The notes beneath the pieces were generated by a model. That model did no database searches. It had not been told where the DNA came from and saw only the letters and a program-made list of their open reading frames with translations. From positions 1 to 60,912 of the forward strand of contig NZ_JAIVLH010000027.1 in NCBI RefSeq assembly GCF_020524345.1: 60,912 bases of DNA, read 5' to 3'. The translations under genes and the position numbers were made by a program. Shown in pieces: positions 1 through 8,654 of this stretch (position 1 is the stretch's first letter; each line of letters begins with the position of its first letter). Source of the DNA: Metabacillus niabensis. Lineage in GTDB: Bacteria > Bacillota > Bacilli > Bacillales > Bacillaceae.

Positions 1-107
1 CGTCCGCCGCTAATCTTTGGGAGCAAGCTCCCTCAGATTCGCTCGACTTGCATGTATTAGGCACGCCGCCAGCGTTCGTCCTGAGCCAGGATCAAACTCT
101 CCAATAA
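1..107 (-). rRNA. 16S rRNA, 5' end (partial)
   Basis: The reverse complement carries the universal bacterial 16S start (GAGTTTGATCCTGGCTCAG) followed by the conserved first helix region; the gene runs off the left edge. A typical Bacillus rRNA leader lies between it and the tRNA-Gly gene (108-214), with no obvious promoter, so 16S is probably co-transcribed with the upstream tRNA array. Confidence 0.97.
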
Positions 108-214
108 AGTGTTTGATATTGCTCATAAAAGTTTGTACTATATAGTACGTTTTTGTTAATCGAAATTAACGTTGGCACGCTTGGTTTTGTTTAGTTTTCA
201 AAGATCATTTAAAT

Positions 215-288
215 TGGAGCGGGTGAAGGGAATCGAACCCTCATCATCAGCTTGGAAGGCTGAGGTTTTACCACTAAACTACACCCGC
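215..288 (-). tRNA. tRNA-Gly(TCC)
   Basis: Cloverleaf readable on the minus strand: 7-bp acceptor GCGGGTG/CACCCGC, anticodon loop CTTCCAA, T-loop GGTTCGATTCC. CCA is encoded. Last tRNA before 16S in the array. Confidence 0.95.
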
Positions 289-300
289 AAGAGATACGTC

Positions 301-377
301 TGGTCGGGAAGACAGGATTCGAACCTGCGACCCCTTGGTCCCAAACCAAGTGCTCTACCAAGCTGAGCTACTTCCCG
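301..377 (-). tRNA. tRNA-Pro(TGG)
   Basis: Minus-strand cloverleaf with acceptor CGGGAAG, anticodon loop TTTGGGA, T-loop GGTTCGAATCC and encoded CCA. Confidence 0.95.
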
Positions 378-388
378 TAAATGTATTA

Positions 389-465
389 TGGCGCGCCCGA
401 GAGGAGTCGAACCCCTAACCTTTTGATCCGTAGTCAAACGCTCTATCCAATTGAGCTACGGGCGC
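389..465 (-). tRNA. tRNA-Arg(ACG)
   Basis: Minus-strand cloverleaf, acceptor GCGCCCG/CGGGCGC, anticodon loop CTACGGA (ACG, wobble A presumably modified to inosine), encoded CCA. Confidence 0.95.
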
Positions 466-553
466 AATATCTTATTATCAACAAGCGACTTTTCTATAGT
501 AACACCTTTAAACATCAAAGTCAAGTTCTTTTTTCAAAAAACTTAAATGTTTT

Positions 554-639
<86 letters not shown>

Positions 640-651
640 GAAACTAAATAA

Positions 652-737
652 TGGTGCGGGTGAAGGGACTTGAACCCCCACGTCACAAGGACACTAGATC
701 CTAAGTCTAGCGCGTCTGCCAATTCCGCCACACCCGC
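652..737 (-). tRNA. tRNA-Leu(TAG)
   Basis: Class II tRNA with long variable arm; anticodon loop CTTAGGA; acceptor GCGGGTG; encoded CCA. Confidence 0.95.
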
Positions 738-749
738 ACGGTGTGTAAA

Positions 750-825
750 TGGTGAGCCATGAAGGACTCGAACCTTCGACCCTCTGATTAAAAGTCAGAT
801 GCTCTACCAACTGAGCTAATGGCTC
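750..825 (-). tRNA. tRNA-Lys(TTT)
   Basis: Minus-strand cloverleaf, anticodon loop CTTTTAA, acceptor GAGCCAT, CCA encoded. A near-identical Lys gene lies at 59650 but lacks the CCA. Confidence 0.95.
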
Positions 826-885
826 ATTTTATATTGAGATGTAAAAAAATAATTTCTTCTCTTTTTAATACTCTCAACTAAAAAA

Positions 886-960
886 TGGCTGGGCTAGCTG
901 GATTCGAACCAACGCATGTCGCAGTCAAAGTGCGATGCCTTACCGCTTGGCTATAGCCCA
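886..960 (-). tRNA. tRNA-Gln(TTG)
   Basis: Minus-strand cloverleaf, anticodon loop CTTTGAC, acceptor TGGGCTA, CCA encoded. Essentially the same sequence recurs at 59726-59800. Confidence 0.95.
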
Positions 961-1033
961 TTAACATTAAAATCACAAGAATTAAATTCTATCATATCCA
1001 CCTAGGAACTTCAAGATGTTTTTTTGAAATAAA

Positions 1034-1110
1034 TGGCGGTCCGGACGGGACTCGAACCCGCGACCTCCTGCGTGACAGGCAGGCATTCTAACCAACTGAA
1101 CTACCGGACC
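1034..1110 (-). tRNA. tRNA-Asp(GTC)
   Basis: Minus-strand cloverleaf, anticodon loop CTGTCAC, acceptor GGTCCGG/CCGGACC, CCA encoded. Confidence 0.95.
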
Positions 1111-1198
1111 GGATTTTTTTAAGTTTCGAGAAATAAATAGGAGGTGGGCTTTAGATTTCGCAAGTGCACCCACTTCCTAGTATACTCGTGATATGATA

Positions 1199-1270
1199 TG
1201 ACCCGTACGGGATTCGAACCCGTGTTACCGCCGTGAAAGGGCGGTGTCTTAACCGCTTGACCAACGGGCC
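1199..1270 (-). tRNA. tRNA-Glu(TTC), no encoded CCA
   Basis: Minus-strand cloverleaf, anticodon loop CTTTCAC, acceptor GGCCCGT/ACGGGTC. The discriminator A is followed by TAT, so CCA must be added enzymatically, unlike the second Glu gene at 60177, which encodes it. Confidence 0.94.
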
Positions 1271-1280
1271 AAAATGAATA

Positions 1281-1371
1281 TGGCGGAGAAGGAGGGATTT
1301 GAACCCTCGCGCCGCTTACGCGACCTACACCCTTAGCAGGGGCGCCTCTTCAGCCACTTGAGTACTTCCCC
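1281..1371 (-). tRNA. tRNA-Ser(GCT)
   Basis: Class II tRNA with long variable arm, anticodon loop CTGCTAA, acceptor GGGGAAG/CTTCTCC, CCA encoded. Confidence 0.95.
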
Positions 1372-1374
1372 ATA

Positions 1375-1449
1375 TGGCTCCGCAGGCAGGATTCGAACCT
1401 GCGACCGATCGGTTAACAGCCGATAGCTCTACCACTGAGCTACTGCGGA
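1375..1449 (-). tRNA. tRNA-Asn(GTT)
   Basis: First gene of the minus-strand array. Anticodon loop CTGTTAA, acceptor TCCGCAG, CCA encoded. A copy differing by about one base lies at 60343-60417. Confidence 0.95.
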
Positions 1450-1472
1450 ATATTTTCTTACAGACTTCCTTA

Positions 1473-1501
1473 ATTATATTAATTAGGGTTTGTCCTGTCA
1501 A
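1473..1501 (-). promoter_or_regulatory. SigA promoter of the tRNA-16S transcription unit
   Basis: On the minus strand a perfect -35 TTGACA (1496-1501) and a perfect -10 TATAAT (1473-1478) are separated by 17 bp, with start expected near 1466, just upstream of tRNA-Asn. Both hexamers match consensus, as expected for a strong stable-RNA promoter. Confidence 0.85.
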
Positions 1502-1581
1502 GACTTAGATTATTAAAAAATTCAATTTTCAACCGTTACCAGCGACGGCTTTTATAATTTAACACAGTATCAACTTTAGAG

Positions 1582-2040
1582 TCAACCCTTTCTGTAAAGA
1601 TAGATTTTTCCAGAGCATTTCCCACAAACAAGCCTTGTCGTATCCACTCTTCTCTTTCTTTTATATTCTTGATGACAATCTCTACATCGATATATCAAAA
1701 ATGTTTTCTGAACTTTTGTTTCATTACCTAATGAGCGGCAAAATCTCGGAGCGCCTACTTTCTTTAACAATAATTTAAAATCCTGATCACCATGCTTATA
1801 CCCCTTACCTTCTAAATGAAGATGATAATGGCATAATTCATGTTTGATAATCCCAATCACCTCATCTAGCCCGTACTCTTGAAAATACTTAGGATTTACA
1901 TCAATGTTATGACTATGCAACATGTATCTTCCGCCAGTTGTTCTAAGACGGTTGTTAAAATATGCTCTATGTTTAAATTTTTTTTCAAAATAAGTTACTG
2001 ATATTTCTTCAACTAAACTTTGCAGCATTAGATCATCCAA
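1582..2040 (-). CDS. SprT-like zinc metalloprotease family protein (YdcK type)
   Basis: About 152 residues with the zinc-metalloprotease signature HELCHYHLH near the middle and a C-terminal zinc ribbon (CRDC ... CGKC). This is the bacterial SprT/YdcK family; eukaryotic SPRTN relatives cut DNA-protein crosslinks, but the role of the short Bacillus protein is not established. A longer frame starts at 2100, but the family length and a GGGGGA ribosome site 7 nt upstream support the TTG start at 2040, giving a protein that begins [12 protein letters not shown]. It is divergent from cmpA. Identification is by remembered similarity and motif. Confidence 0.85.
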   Translation of the reverse strand: MDDLMLQSLVEEISVTYFEKKFKHRAYFNNRLRTTGGRYMLHSHNIDVNPKYFQEYGLDEVIGIIKHELCHYHLHLEGKGYKHGDQDFKLLLKKVGAPRFCRSLGNETKVQKTFLIYRCRDCHQEYKRKRRVDTTRLVCGKCSGKIYLYRKG

Positions 2041-2080
2041 AAAAATCCCCCATTTCGAGTAACACTCAAACTTGTACCTG

Positions 2081-2088
2081 CATACATT
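2081..2088 (+). promoter_or_regulatory. Possible SigE-type -10 element for cmpA
   Basis: CATACATT matches the mother-cell SigE -10 consensus, about 45 bp upstream of the cmpA start. The -35 region is poor, so the call rests on the -10 and on published knowledge that cmpA is a mother-cell gene. Confidence 0.35.
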
Positions 2089-2132
2089 ATAAACACCCAT
2101 ACTCCATTATAATAGCTGAGGAGGTATGAGCA

Positions 2133-2246
2133 ATGCCATCATGGTTACAAAATCAAATGCAACGTGCCTTTTTAGAAAAAAATCGTTACCAAATAAAATT
2201 ACTCAATCAATGCTGGTTCTTTTATAGAGAAAAACACTGCTCATAA
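2133..2246 (+). CDS. cmpA: Cortex morphogenetic protein CmpA
   Basis: A 37-residue reading frame beginning MPSWLQNQMQRAF and ending WFFYREKHCS, closely matching CmpA of Bacillus subtilis as I remember it (37 residues, same ends). CmpA is a mother-cell protein that works with ClpXP in quality control of the spore envelope, leading to degradation of the coat protein SpoIVA when envelope assembly goes wrong. A strong GGAGG (2120-2124) precedes the ATG. The gene is too short for most gene callers. A hairpin at its stop codon is the likely terminator. Its presence supports an endospore-forming host. Confidence 0.9.
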   Translation: MPSWLQNQMQRAFLEKNRYQIKLLNQCWFFYREKHCS

Positions 2247-2256
2247 AGCAGTGTTT
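2232..2256. terminator. Bidirectional terminator between cmpA and tex
   Basis: Inverted repeat AAACACTGCT / AGCAGTGTTT with a 5-nt loop that includes the cmpA stop; it lies between convergent cmpA and tex. Confidence 0.7.
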
Positions 2257-2267
2257 CTTCTATATTC

Positions 2268-4430
2268 TTATTTATTTACCATCGTGAGAGCTACACGACC
2301 TTTCTTGAAATCCACATCATCAACCCAGACCGTTACAACATCTCCTACGGAAACAATATCTAATGGATGTTTCACAAAAGAATTGCTTAACTTTGAAATA
2401 TGAACAAGGCCATCCTGTTTGACACCAACATCAACAAACGCTCCAAAATCGACAACGTTTCTTACTGTTCCTTGTAACTCCATGCCCTGTTGTAAATCTT
2501 CCAACTTAAGGACATCCTTTTTTAATAACGGCTTAGAAATTTCGTCACGGGGATCTCTTTCCGGACGAATAAGAGCGTCACAAATATCCTTTAACGTTAA
2601 CTCTCCCACACCAAGAGCTTCAGCCGCTTCCTTCATATTCAAGTTTTTAATTTTCTCCCTAAGTTCCTCAGTTCCTAAATCTGATAGTGATGCATCCAAT
2701 TTTTTAAGAAGATTTTCTACTTCACCATATCGTTCAGGATGTATGCTTGTTCGATCTAGAGGATGATCTCCATCGATTACTCGTAAGAAACCTATACATT
2801 GTTCAAATGTTTTTGCACCTAATCTAGGAATATCCTTTAGTTGTTTTCGATTGGAAAATCTACCCAATTCCTCTCTCTTCTTAACAACATTGTTTGCAAC
2901 TGCTTTACTTAGTCCTGCCACGTATTGAAGAAGAGAAGGTGAGGCCGTATTTACATTTACACCTACCTGGTTAACAACTGTTTCAACAACAAAGGTTAGA
3001 GAGTCATTTAATTTCTTTTGTGAAACATCATGCTGATACTGACCAACACCGACTGATTTGGGGTCAATTTTAACAAGTTCAGCTAATGGATCTTGTAACC
3101 TTCTAGCAATGGAAACAGCACTTCGTTCTTCAACTTGTAAATCCGGGAACTCTTCTCTGGCAAGATCAGACGCAGAGTAAACACTTGCACCCGCTTCATT
3201 TACGATTAGATACGAAGTATCACCGTTCAATTCCTTTAATATATCAGCAATAAATTGCTCTGTTTCTCTTGAAGCTGTCCCATTCCCTATCGCTACCACT
3301 TCAATTCTATATGTCTTTAACACATCCATAACTTTTTCTTTTGCTTGCTCTTTCTTATTAACTGGCGGGTGTGGATAAACGACACCAATATGAAGCATTT
3401 TACCTGTCTCATCTACAACCGCTAACTTACATCCAGTTCGATAAGCAGGGTCGACTCCAAGAACCATTCTTCCTTTTAATGGAGGTTGCAAGAGTAAGTT
3501 TCTGAGGTTTTCTGAGAATATATGAATGGCACGGTCTTCTGCCTTCTCAGACAATTCTTTTCTAATTTCTCTCTCAATAGAAGGTTGAATTAACCTTTTA
3601 TATGCATCTTCAATCGCACTTATCATCACTTCATTAACTATGGATGTTTTTCGCTTAAGTTCTTCTCTCTTAAGGTACTCAATAATTTGTTCAGCAGGCG
3701 GCTGAATAGAAACCCTAATGACTTCTTCCTTTTCTCCACGATTCAACGCCAATATTCGATGTGGGACAATTTTATGTATAGGTTCTTCATACTCGTAATA
3801 CATTTCATATACATTTTTTTCATCTTTCTCTTCATCTTTGGCAGAAGAAGTGATTTGGCCTTTACGAAATGTTGTATCCCGTATCCATTGACGGTACTTA
3901 GGTTGATCAGAAATTTGTTCGGCGATAATATCTTGTGCTCCTTGAATGGCCTCTTCAACAGAAGTTACTCCTTTTTCTTCATTAAGAAAATCCTCTGCTT
4001 TATGCTCTATACTCCCTTGATTAGGCAATGTAGATATCCATTCAGCTAAAGGTTCTAAGCCTTTTTCCTTTGCAACTGTTGCCTTTGTTCTTCTCTTTTG
4101 CTTATAAGGTCTGTATAGATCTTCAACTTGTTGGAGCTTCATTGATGAGTGGATCTCAGCTGCAAGTTGTTCTGTTAATTTTCCTTGTTCATCAATTAGA
4201 CGTAATACTTCTTCTTTGCGGCTCTCTAGGTTTTGAGTATATGTCCATTTTTCTGATATATCTCGAATTTGCACTTCATCTAAAGCACCTGTTTGTTCTT
4301 TTCGGTACCTTGCGATAAATGGTACTGTATTTCCTTCTTCCAGAAGTGAAATCACATTAGACACCTGTTTTAAATTGATTCCCAGCTCTTTGCTAATATG
4401 ATTCATAATACGTTCTTGTCTTTCTATCAT
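2268..4430 (-). CDS. tex: Tex family RNA-binding transcription accessory protein (YdcI)
   Basis: About 720 residues with the Tex layout: N-terminal helical region, YqgF/RuvC-like domain (MVLGVDPAYRTGCKLAVVD), helix-hairpin-helix region, and a C-terminal S1 domain (LQGTVRNVVDFGAFVDVG ... GLVHISKL). Tex proteins bind RNA and affect transcription; the exact role in Bacillus is unclear. The open frame extends to 4619, but the extra 63 residues do not look like Tex, and a GGAGG precedes the ATG at 4430 (protein MIERQERIMNHISKEL). 4431-4616 shows no gene. Confidence 0.93.
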   Translation of the reverse strand: MIERQERIMNHISKELGINLKQVSNVISLLEEGNTVPFIARYRKEQTGALDEVQIRDISEKWTYTQNLESRKEEVLRLIDEQGKLTEQLAAEIHSSMKLQQVEDLYRPYKQKRRTKATVAKEKGLEPLAEWISTLPNQGSIEHKAEDFLNEEKGVTSVEEAIQGAQDIIAEQISDQPKYRQWIRDTTFRKGQITSSAKDEEKDEKNVYEMYYEYEEPIHKIVPHRILALNRGEKEEVIRVSIQPPAEQIIEYLKREELKRKTSIVNEVMISAIEDAYKRLIQPSIEREIRKELSEKAEDRAIHIFSENLRNLLLQPPLKGRMVLGVDPAYRTGCKLAVVDETGKMLHIGVVYPHPPVNKKEQAKEKVMDVLKTYRIEVVAIGNGTASRETEQFIADILKELNGDTSYLIVNEAGASVYSASDLAREEFPDLQVEERSAVSIARRLQDPLAELVKIDPKSVGVGQYQHDVSQKKLNDSLTFVVETVVNQVGVNVNTASPSLLQYVAGLSKAVANNVVKKREELGRFSNRKQLKDIPRLGAKTFEQCIGFLRVIDGDHPLDRTSIHPERYGEVENLLKKLDASLSDLGTEELREKIKNLNMKEAAEALGVGELTLKDICDALIRPERDPRDEISKPLLKKDVLKLEDLQQGMELQGTVRNVVDFGAFVDVGVKQDGLVHISKLSNSFVKHPLDIVSVGDVVTVWVDDVDFKKGRVALTMVNK

Positions 4431-4616
4431 TTTTAATCCTCCAAACGAGACATCTGCTTTTCTAAGTAAATACTTGAAAACACTTAAAACCATTTTACCA
4501 AATATTTTGCTGCTAATAAAATATGTCACCCATGAGGCTTGGCTTCCTCCCCGGCGGGCCTTGTGTCCGGAACACAATGAAAGGAACCAATTTTTACCTT
4601 CTACCACATTACCAAA

Positions 4617-4662
4617 CAAAAAAGCCGACCAGCTAATTCAATAATTAAAACAGCTGGCCGAC
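4617..4662 (-). terminator. Terminator of the SigB operon (after rsbX)
   Basis: Minus-strand stem GTCGGCCAGCT / AGCTGGTCGGC followed by TTTTTT. The rsbX stop codon lies in the loop. Confidence 0.85.
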
Positions 4663-5244
4663 TATGTATGTTAAATCATCAGTTCTTTTTTTTGTATATA
4701 TGTCAAGTTGTCGTGATAGATCTTCAACAGAATTTCCTTTATTCAATAATGCCTTTATCCCCGGCAATACTAAGCCATCAGTATAAATGATAAACTTCGA
4801 ACCTATCTCATAGGAATATGTTTGTGTTCGATATTTTTGTGGTTTACCTGATAAATAGCCTAAAATAGGGAGTGGATAAATAAATGCTCCTGAAGGTCCA
4901 TAGAGCATAAATCGAATATTACCAACAGAACTATACGTAAAACTTTTAGTGTGAAAATCGACCTTTAAGATCGAAACAGTTGCTCCCCGTTTATCCTTGA
5001 GTTCATCATTGCACAATCGCATCAACGTATCGACATCTTCATCATAGTTTTGTTCTACTAATGAGCTAATTGCAGCAGAAGATTCGTTAGCTCGCTCACC
5101 ACTTCCAAGACCATCGGCTAAAGCACAGATCATAAAGTTATCTGTTGTTTTTATATAAAAGCTATCACCACAACAGGTTTTACCTTCCTTAGGTAATTGG
5201 AATGCCAATGTATGAACATGTTCATTAAATTCTTTTACAATCAT
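4645..5244 (-). CDS. rsbX: RsbX, PP2C-type serine phosphatase of the stressosome
   Basis: 199 residues with PP2C features (ADGLGSGERANESSAAI; YTDGL). RsbX dephosphorylates RsbS and RsbR and so resets the stressosome after stress. It is the last gene of the operon, overlaps the end of sigB by 4 bp (ATGA type) and is followed by a strong terminator. Position, length and sequence agree with the B. subtilis operon. Confidence 0.95.
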   Translation of the reverse strand: MIVKEFNEHVHTLAFQLPKEGKTCCGDSFYIKTTDNFMICALADGLGSGERANESSAAISSLVEQNYDEDVDTLMRLCNDELKDKRGATVSILKVDFHTKSFTYSSVGNIRFMLYGPSGAFIYPLPILGYLSGKPQKYRTQTYSYEIGSKFIIYTDGLVLPGIKALLNKGNSVEDLSRQLDIYTKKRTDDLTYIVGQLF

Positions 5245-6032
5245 CTATTTAGCTCCGGCGGCATGTCTTTCGAAAGCGCTTCTCTCAGTTTTTGAATAGC
5301 TCTCCTTTGCAACCTCGACACATGCATTTGTGATATGCCAAGTTGCTCACCAGTTTCTTTTTGACTTTTATTTAAGATAAACGTACATTCGATGATTTCT
5401 TTTTCTCTTTCCGATAAAACATGCAATACACTTTGTAACATAAGTTTTTGATTTACCTTCTCATAACCCTGGTCTTGAGAGCCTACAATGTCAAGGATTG
5501 TAACCGTGCTCCCATCAGAATCCGCTTCAATTGAATGATCAACAGACAAGGCTTGATAGCTTTTGCCCATCTCCATTGTTTCTAAAACTTCTTCTTCTGT
5601 CACATCTAAGTATTCCGCTATTTCCAGCACCTTAGGTGAACGTTGGTTATCATTTGTTAGCTGTTCTACTGCCGCTTTAATTTTCGGTCCTAACTCTTTA
5701 ATTCTTCTAGGGACATGTACACTCCATGTTTTATCCCGTAAGAATCTCTTAATCTCTCCAATAATTGTTGGGATAGCAAATGCCTCAAACGGCTTACCAA
5801 CAGATGGATCATATCTTCTAATCGCACCTAATAGACCAATCATTCCGACTTGTCTTAGATCTTCATGGAAACTTTTCCCCTTAGAATATTTTTTCGCTAA
5901 GGTTTCAACTAATCCTGTATAGTGTTCAACGAGTGCTAATTGAGCCTTTTCACATTCATTTCGTTGAAATTCAAGAATAAGCTCGATTACCTGCTCTTTA
6001 GTTAGTTTCATACTTTGAGATGGTTGTGCCAT
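5241..6032 (-). CDS. sigB: RNA polymerase sigma factor SigB
   Basis: About 263 residues, SigB/F/G family: region 2 (FHEDLRQVGMIGLLGAI, then FEAFAIPTIIGEIKRFLRD) and region 4 helix-turn-helix (GISQMHVSRLQRRAIQKL). It directs the general stress regulon. Start taken at the ATG giving [15 protein letters not shown], two codons inside the open frame, as in B. subtilis; overlap with rsbW is 35-41 bp. SigB is held by RsbW and released when RsbV is dephosphorylated. Confidence 0.96.
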   Translation of the reverse strand: MAQPSQSMKLTKEQVIELILEFQRNECEKAQLALVEHYTGLVETLAKKYSKGKSFHEDLRQVGMIGLLGAIRRYDPSVGKPFEAFAIPTIIGEIKRFLRDKTWSVHVPRRIKELGPKIKAAVEQLTNDNQRSPKVLEIAEYLDVTEEEVLETMEMGKSYQALSVDHSIEADSDGSTVTILDIVGSQDQGYEKVNQKLMLQSVLHVLSEREKEIIECTFILNKSQKETGEQLGISQMHVSRLQRRAIQKLREALSKDMPPELNR

Positions 6033-6480
6033 GATCAATTCGCTCCCCGCTTAAATACTTGACCATGAAGACCGTTACTCCAGAATTAACAAGTACACGG
6101 ACTTCATCCATGAGCGTTTCCATCAAATAGAGACCTAAACCTCCTTCTGGAAGTTGATCAACAGGGCTTGTAGAAGAATAAGGACCTAGTTCGTTTTTCG
6201 TTTTTTCAAAGTCAAAGCTTTTTCCATTATCAGCAATCATGACTTCAAGACGATCATCGTAAAGACCAAAGCCTACTACTACTTCGCCTTCTTCACTGTT
6301 TTTATAAGCATGTTGCACAGCATTTGTACAAGCTTCACTTGTCGCAATCTTTAAATCTTCTATTTCATCATATGAATATCCCATTCTACTAGCAATCCCA
6401 GAGAGTGTTAAACGGATAATCCCTACGTACTCTGGTTTAGCCGGAACCTTCATCTCTATATAATCTACTAGTTGCTTCAT
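5998..6480 (-). CDS. rsbW: RsbW, anti-SigB factor and serine kinase
   Basis: 160 residues, GHKL ATPase fold: N-box [12 protein letters not shown] and G-box [15 protein letters not shown]. It binds SigB to block it and phosphorylates RsbV, switching partner when RsbV is dephosphorylated. The stop overlaps sigB and the start overlaps the rsbV stop by 4 bp, indicating translational coupling that helps keep the stoichiometry. Confidence 0.96.
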   Translation of the reverse strand: MKQLVDYIEMKVPAKPEYVGIIRLTLSGIASRMGYSYDEIEDLKIATSEACTNAVQHAYKNSEEGEVVVGFGLYDDRLEVMIADNGKSFDFEKTKNELGPYSSTSPVDQLPEGGLGLYLMETLMDEVRVLVNSGVTVFMVKYLSGERIDHGTTISKYETN

Positions 6481-6809
6481 TGTACCCCACCCTCTGATTT
6501 TGAAGATATATCAATGATGTCATTTAGTCCAGTTATAGTAAATAAGCGCTCCAAACGATCCGACAACTCAACCAAATTCAATTGACCGTTGTTTTTTCTC
6601 ACACTCTTTAACAACCCAACGAAAACTCCTAAGCCCGTGCTATCCATATAAGATACATCTTTCAAATTAATCGTAATGTTTGGATTCGCTTCTTCAGCTA
6701 AAGGTAAAATTGCCTCCCGTAACTTAGGTGCCGTATAGGCGTCAATTTCTCCAGCTACTGATACGACCGTCTGATCATCAAGATTATTTATATCAACTTT
6801 TATATTCAT
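6477..6809 (-). CDS. rsbV: RsbV, anti-anti-sigma factor
   Basis: 110-residue STAS protein with the phosphoacceptor motif MDSTGLGVF (Ser57). Unphosphorylated RsbV captures RsbW and frees SigB. It is the first gene behind the internal SigB promoter at 6846-6871, so rsbV-rsbW-sigB-rsbX are autoregulated. Confidence 0.96.
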   Translation of the reverse strand: MNIKVDINNLDDQTVVSVAGEIDAYTAPKLREAILPLAEEANPNITINLKDVSYMDSTGLGVFVGLLKSVRKNNGQLNLVELSDRLERLFTITGLNDIIDISSKSEGGVQ

Positions 6810-6845
6810 CCGTTATCACCTCGAAAAGAATCTTTATGCTATTAC

Positions 6846-6871
6846 ATACCCCGTAAAAAGTTTCATTAAAC
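6846..6871 (-). promoter_or_regulatory. SigB-dependent internal promoter of rsbV-rsbW-sigB-rsbX
   Basis: Minus-strand GTTTAA (6866-6871), 14 bp, GGGTAT (6846-6851): a full match to the SigB consensus. It overlaps the last codons of rsbU, where B. subtilis has its autoregulatory promoter. Confidence 0.92.
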
Positions 6872-7873
6872 CATTCTTTTCATTATTATTAGTGTGAAAT
6901 CATCTCTCAATTGGAAATCCTGCATCTTTTCAAAATGCCTGTAAATTTTATCCACCATTTCCTGAGCTGATAAATCTTTGTATCGGGTAATCAAATCTGT
7001 AATCGCAGATCTTTCAACAAACCCTTCATCTGTTCGTGATTCTGTTACGCCATCTGATAATAAAACAATCATATCACCAGGTTCTACCTTGGCCTGGTAT
7101 TGCAGGTATCTATAATTTTGATCTATACCTAAAACAAGCCCCTTCGCATCTAAATCTTCAAAGGTTTGTGTATCAGCTTTAAAATAGAAGCCGGGCTCAT
7201 GTCCTGCTGAAGCATATGTAAACGTATGATCTTCAATATTATACATCCCGTAAAACATTGTAATAAACATGCTTGGATCAACGTTGCGTTCAACCACACG
7301 ATTTAGATTTTCCAAGATTTGATTCGGATTTTTACGTGATTCAGGAAAGCTATCCATCGCATATTTAATCATCGACATGCACAAAGCGGCAGGAATACCT
7401 TTTCCTATCACATCTGCTACTGCAATACTAATTCCTTGATCATCTTGAACAAAGTGATGATAATCTCCATTCATTTGCTTAGCAGGGACACTAATTGCCC
7501 CAATATCTAATGAATGAATACAAGGTACAGTTGTCTCCAAAAGAGTTTGCTGAACATTTGCAGCAATTTGTATTTCAGATCGAATCTCAAGTTGCTGATC
7601 CCGTAAACTTTGATGCTCCTGATAAGCAAGGCCATAACCCATCATAACCTCAAGCAAAAAGTCTAACGAAGCTAAAACATCCTTTTGTATATTCGGGAAA
7701 AGCTCTTGTAATACTTTCCGATGAGTACTAATAATCTCTTCAGGTGGAATTTGATGTTCAATCGTCTTCCTACTGAATTTTTGACCTTGATATAAAGCAG
7801 TTTCAGTTTGTTCATTTAAATAGTTTCTAAGCAGTTCCCGATATTTCGGTTCAAGCACATCGCGATAATCCAT
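6866..7873 (-). CDS. rsbU: RsbU, PP2C phosphatase activating SigB in environmental stress
   Basis: 335 residues. The N-terminal ~85 residues match the RsbT-binding helical domain and the rest is a PP2C domain (NGDYHHFVQDDQG ... IAVADVIGKGIPAAL; LLSDGVTES). RsbT released from the stressosome binds and activates RsbU, which dephosphorylates RsbV-P. It lies 10 bp downstream of rsbT. Confidence 0.95.
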   Translation of the reverse strand: MDYRDVLEPKYRELLRNYLNEQTETALYQGQKFSRKTIEHQIPPEEIISTHRKVLQELFPNIQKDVLASLDFLLEVMMGYGLAYQEHQSLRDQQLEIRSEIQIAANVQQTLLETTVPCIHSLDIGAISVPAKQMNGDYHHFVQDDQGISIAVADVIGKGIPAALCMSMIKYAMDSFPESRKNPNQILENLNRVVERNVDPSMFITMFYGMYNIEDHTFTYASAGHEPGFYFKADTQTFEDLDAKGLVLGIDQNYRYLQYQAKVEPGDMIVLLSDGVTESRTDEGFVERSAITDLITRYKDLSAQEMVDKIYRHFEKMQDFQLRDDFTLIIMKRMV

Positions 7874-7883
7874 TTACACCCTC

Positions 7884-8285
7884 CTACCGAAGCCATTTCA
7901 CCGCCTGAATATTTGTTCCTTCACCTACAGAGGAAGAAATATCAAAGTCATCCATTAAACGTTTTACCCCTGGTAATCCCGCTCCTAATCCCCCGGAGGT
8001 TGAGAAGCCGTCTTCCATAACTTTACGTATATCAGGAATACCGGGTCCACTATCAATGGCTATTACTTTCAAACCTTTTTTACCAAGGTCCTGAATGCGT
8101 TCAATGCGCATTTCCCCTTGTCCTGCATATAGATATATATTACGAGCTAACTCGGAAATAGCAGTTGTAATTCGCGCTTGATCAACCGTACCAAATCCAA
8201 GCTCTTTAGCAACATTCCGACCTAGTTGTCGAGCTGCTACAATGTCCCATTCGGTGACAATTTTAACACAGGATTGGTTTTCCAT
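7884..8285 (-). CDS. rsbT: RsbT, stressosome serine/threonine kinase
   Basis: 133-residue GHKL kinase (DSGPGIPDI; GGLGAGLPGVKRL). It phosphorylates RsbS and RsbR, leaves the complex and activates RsbU. Only 3 bp separate it from rsbS. Confidence 0.95.
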   Translation of the reverse strand: MENQSCVKIVTEWDIVAARQLGRNVAKELGFGTVDQARITTAISELARNIYLYAGQGEMRIERIQDLGKKGLKVIAIDSGPGIPDIRKVMEDGFSTSGGLGAGLPGVKRLMDDFDISSSVGEGTNIQAVKWLR

Positions 8286-8288
8286 GCT

Positions 8289-8651
8289 TTACTCCCCCAA
8301 CTCCCGCTGTAATGTTTCAAGACCTTTTTCTAAATCCAAGGCTGTTTGCACATCCTCAAGCTGGATGCCTAACTCGATCAATGTAATGGCTACCGCTGGT
8401 TGTATTCCTGTTAAAACAACCTTTGCACCCATTAATTTGGACATACTTATCACATCACCTAAAACCTTAGCAATAAAGGAGTCTATGACATCTACAGAAG
8501 TAAGATCAATGACTACCCCATTAGCACCCGTTTCATGGATTTTGTGAAGTAAATCTTCTTGAAATTGAAGGGCTGTTTGATCATCTAACTCCCATTGGAT
8601 TGATATGAGCAAACAATTATACAATTTTAAAATCGGTATTCTAGGATTCAT
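8289..8651 (-). CDS. rsbS: RsbS, stressosome scaffold (STAS)
   Basis: 120-residue single STAS domain with the phosphoacceptor segment [14 protein letters not shown]. Together with RsbR it forms the stressosome core that sequesters RsbT. Gene order R-S-T is conserved. Confidence 0.95.
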   Translation of the reverse strand: MNPRIPILKLYNCLLISIQWELDDQTALQFQEDLLHKIHETGANGVVIDLTSVDVIDSFIAKVLGDVISMSKLMGAKVVLTGIQPAVAITLIELGIQLEDVQTALDLEKGLETLQRELGE

Positions 8652-8654
8652 TTG

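Noticed and set aside
4431..4619. 63-residue N-terminal extension of Tex
   Set aside because: No similarity to Tex proteins and a good ribosome site lies directly ahead of the internal ATG at 4430.
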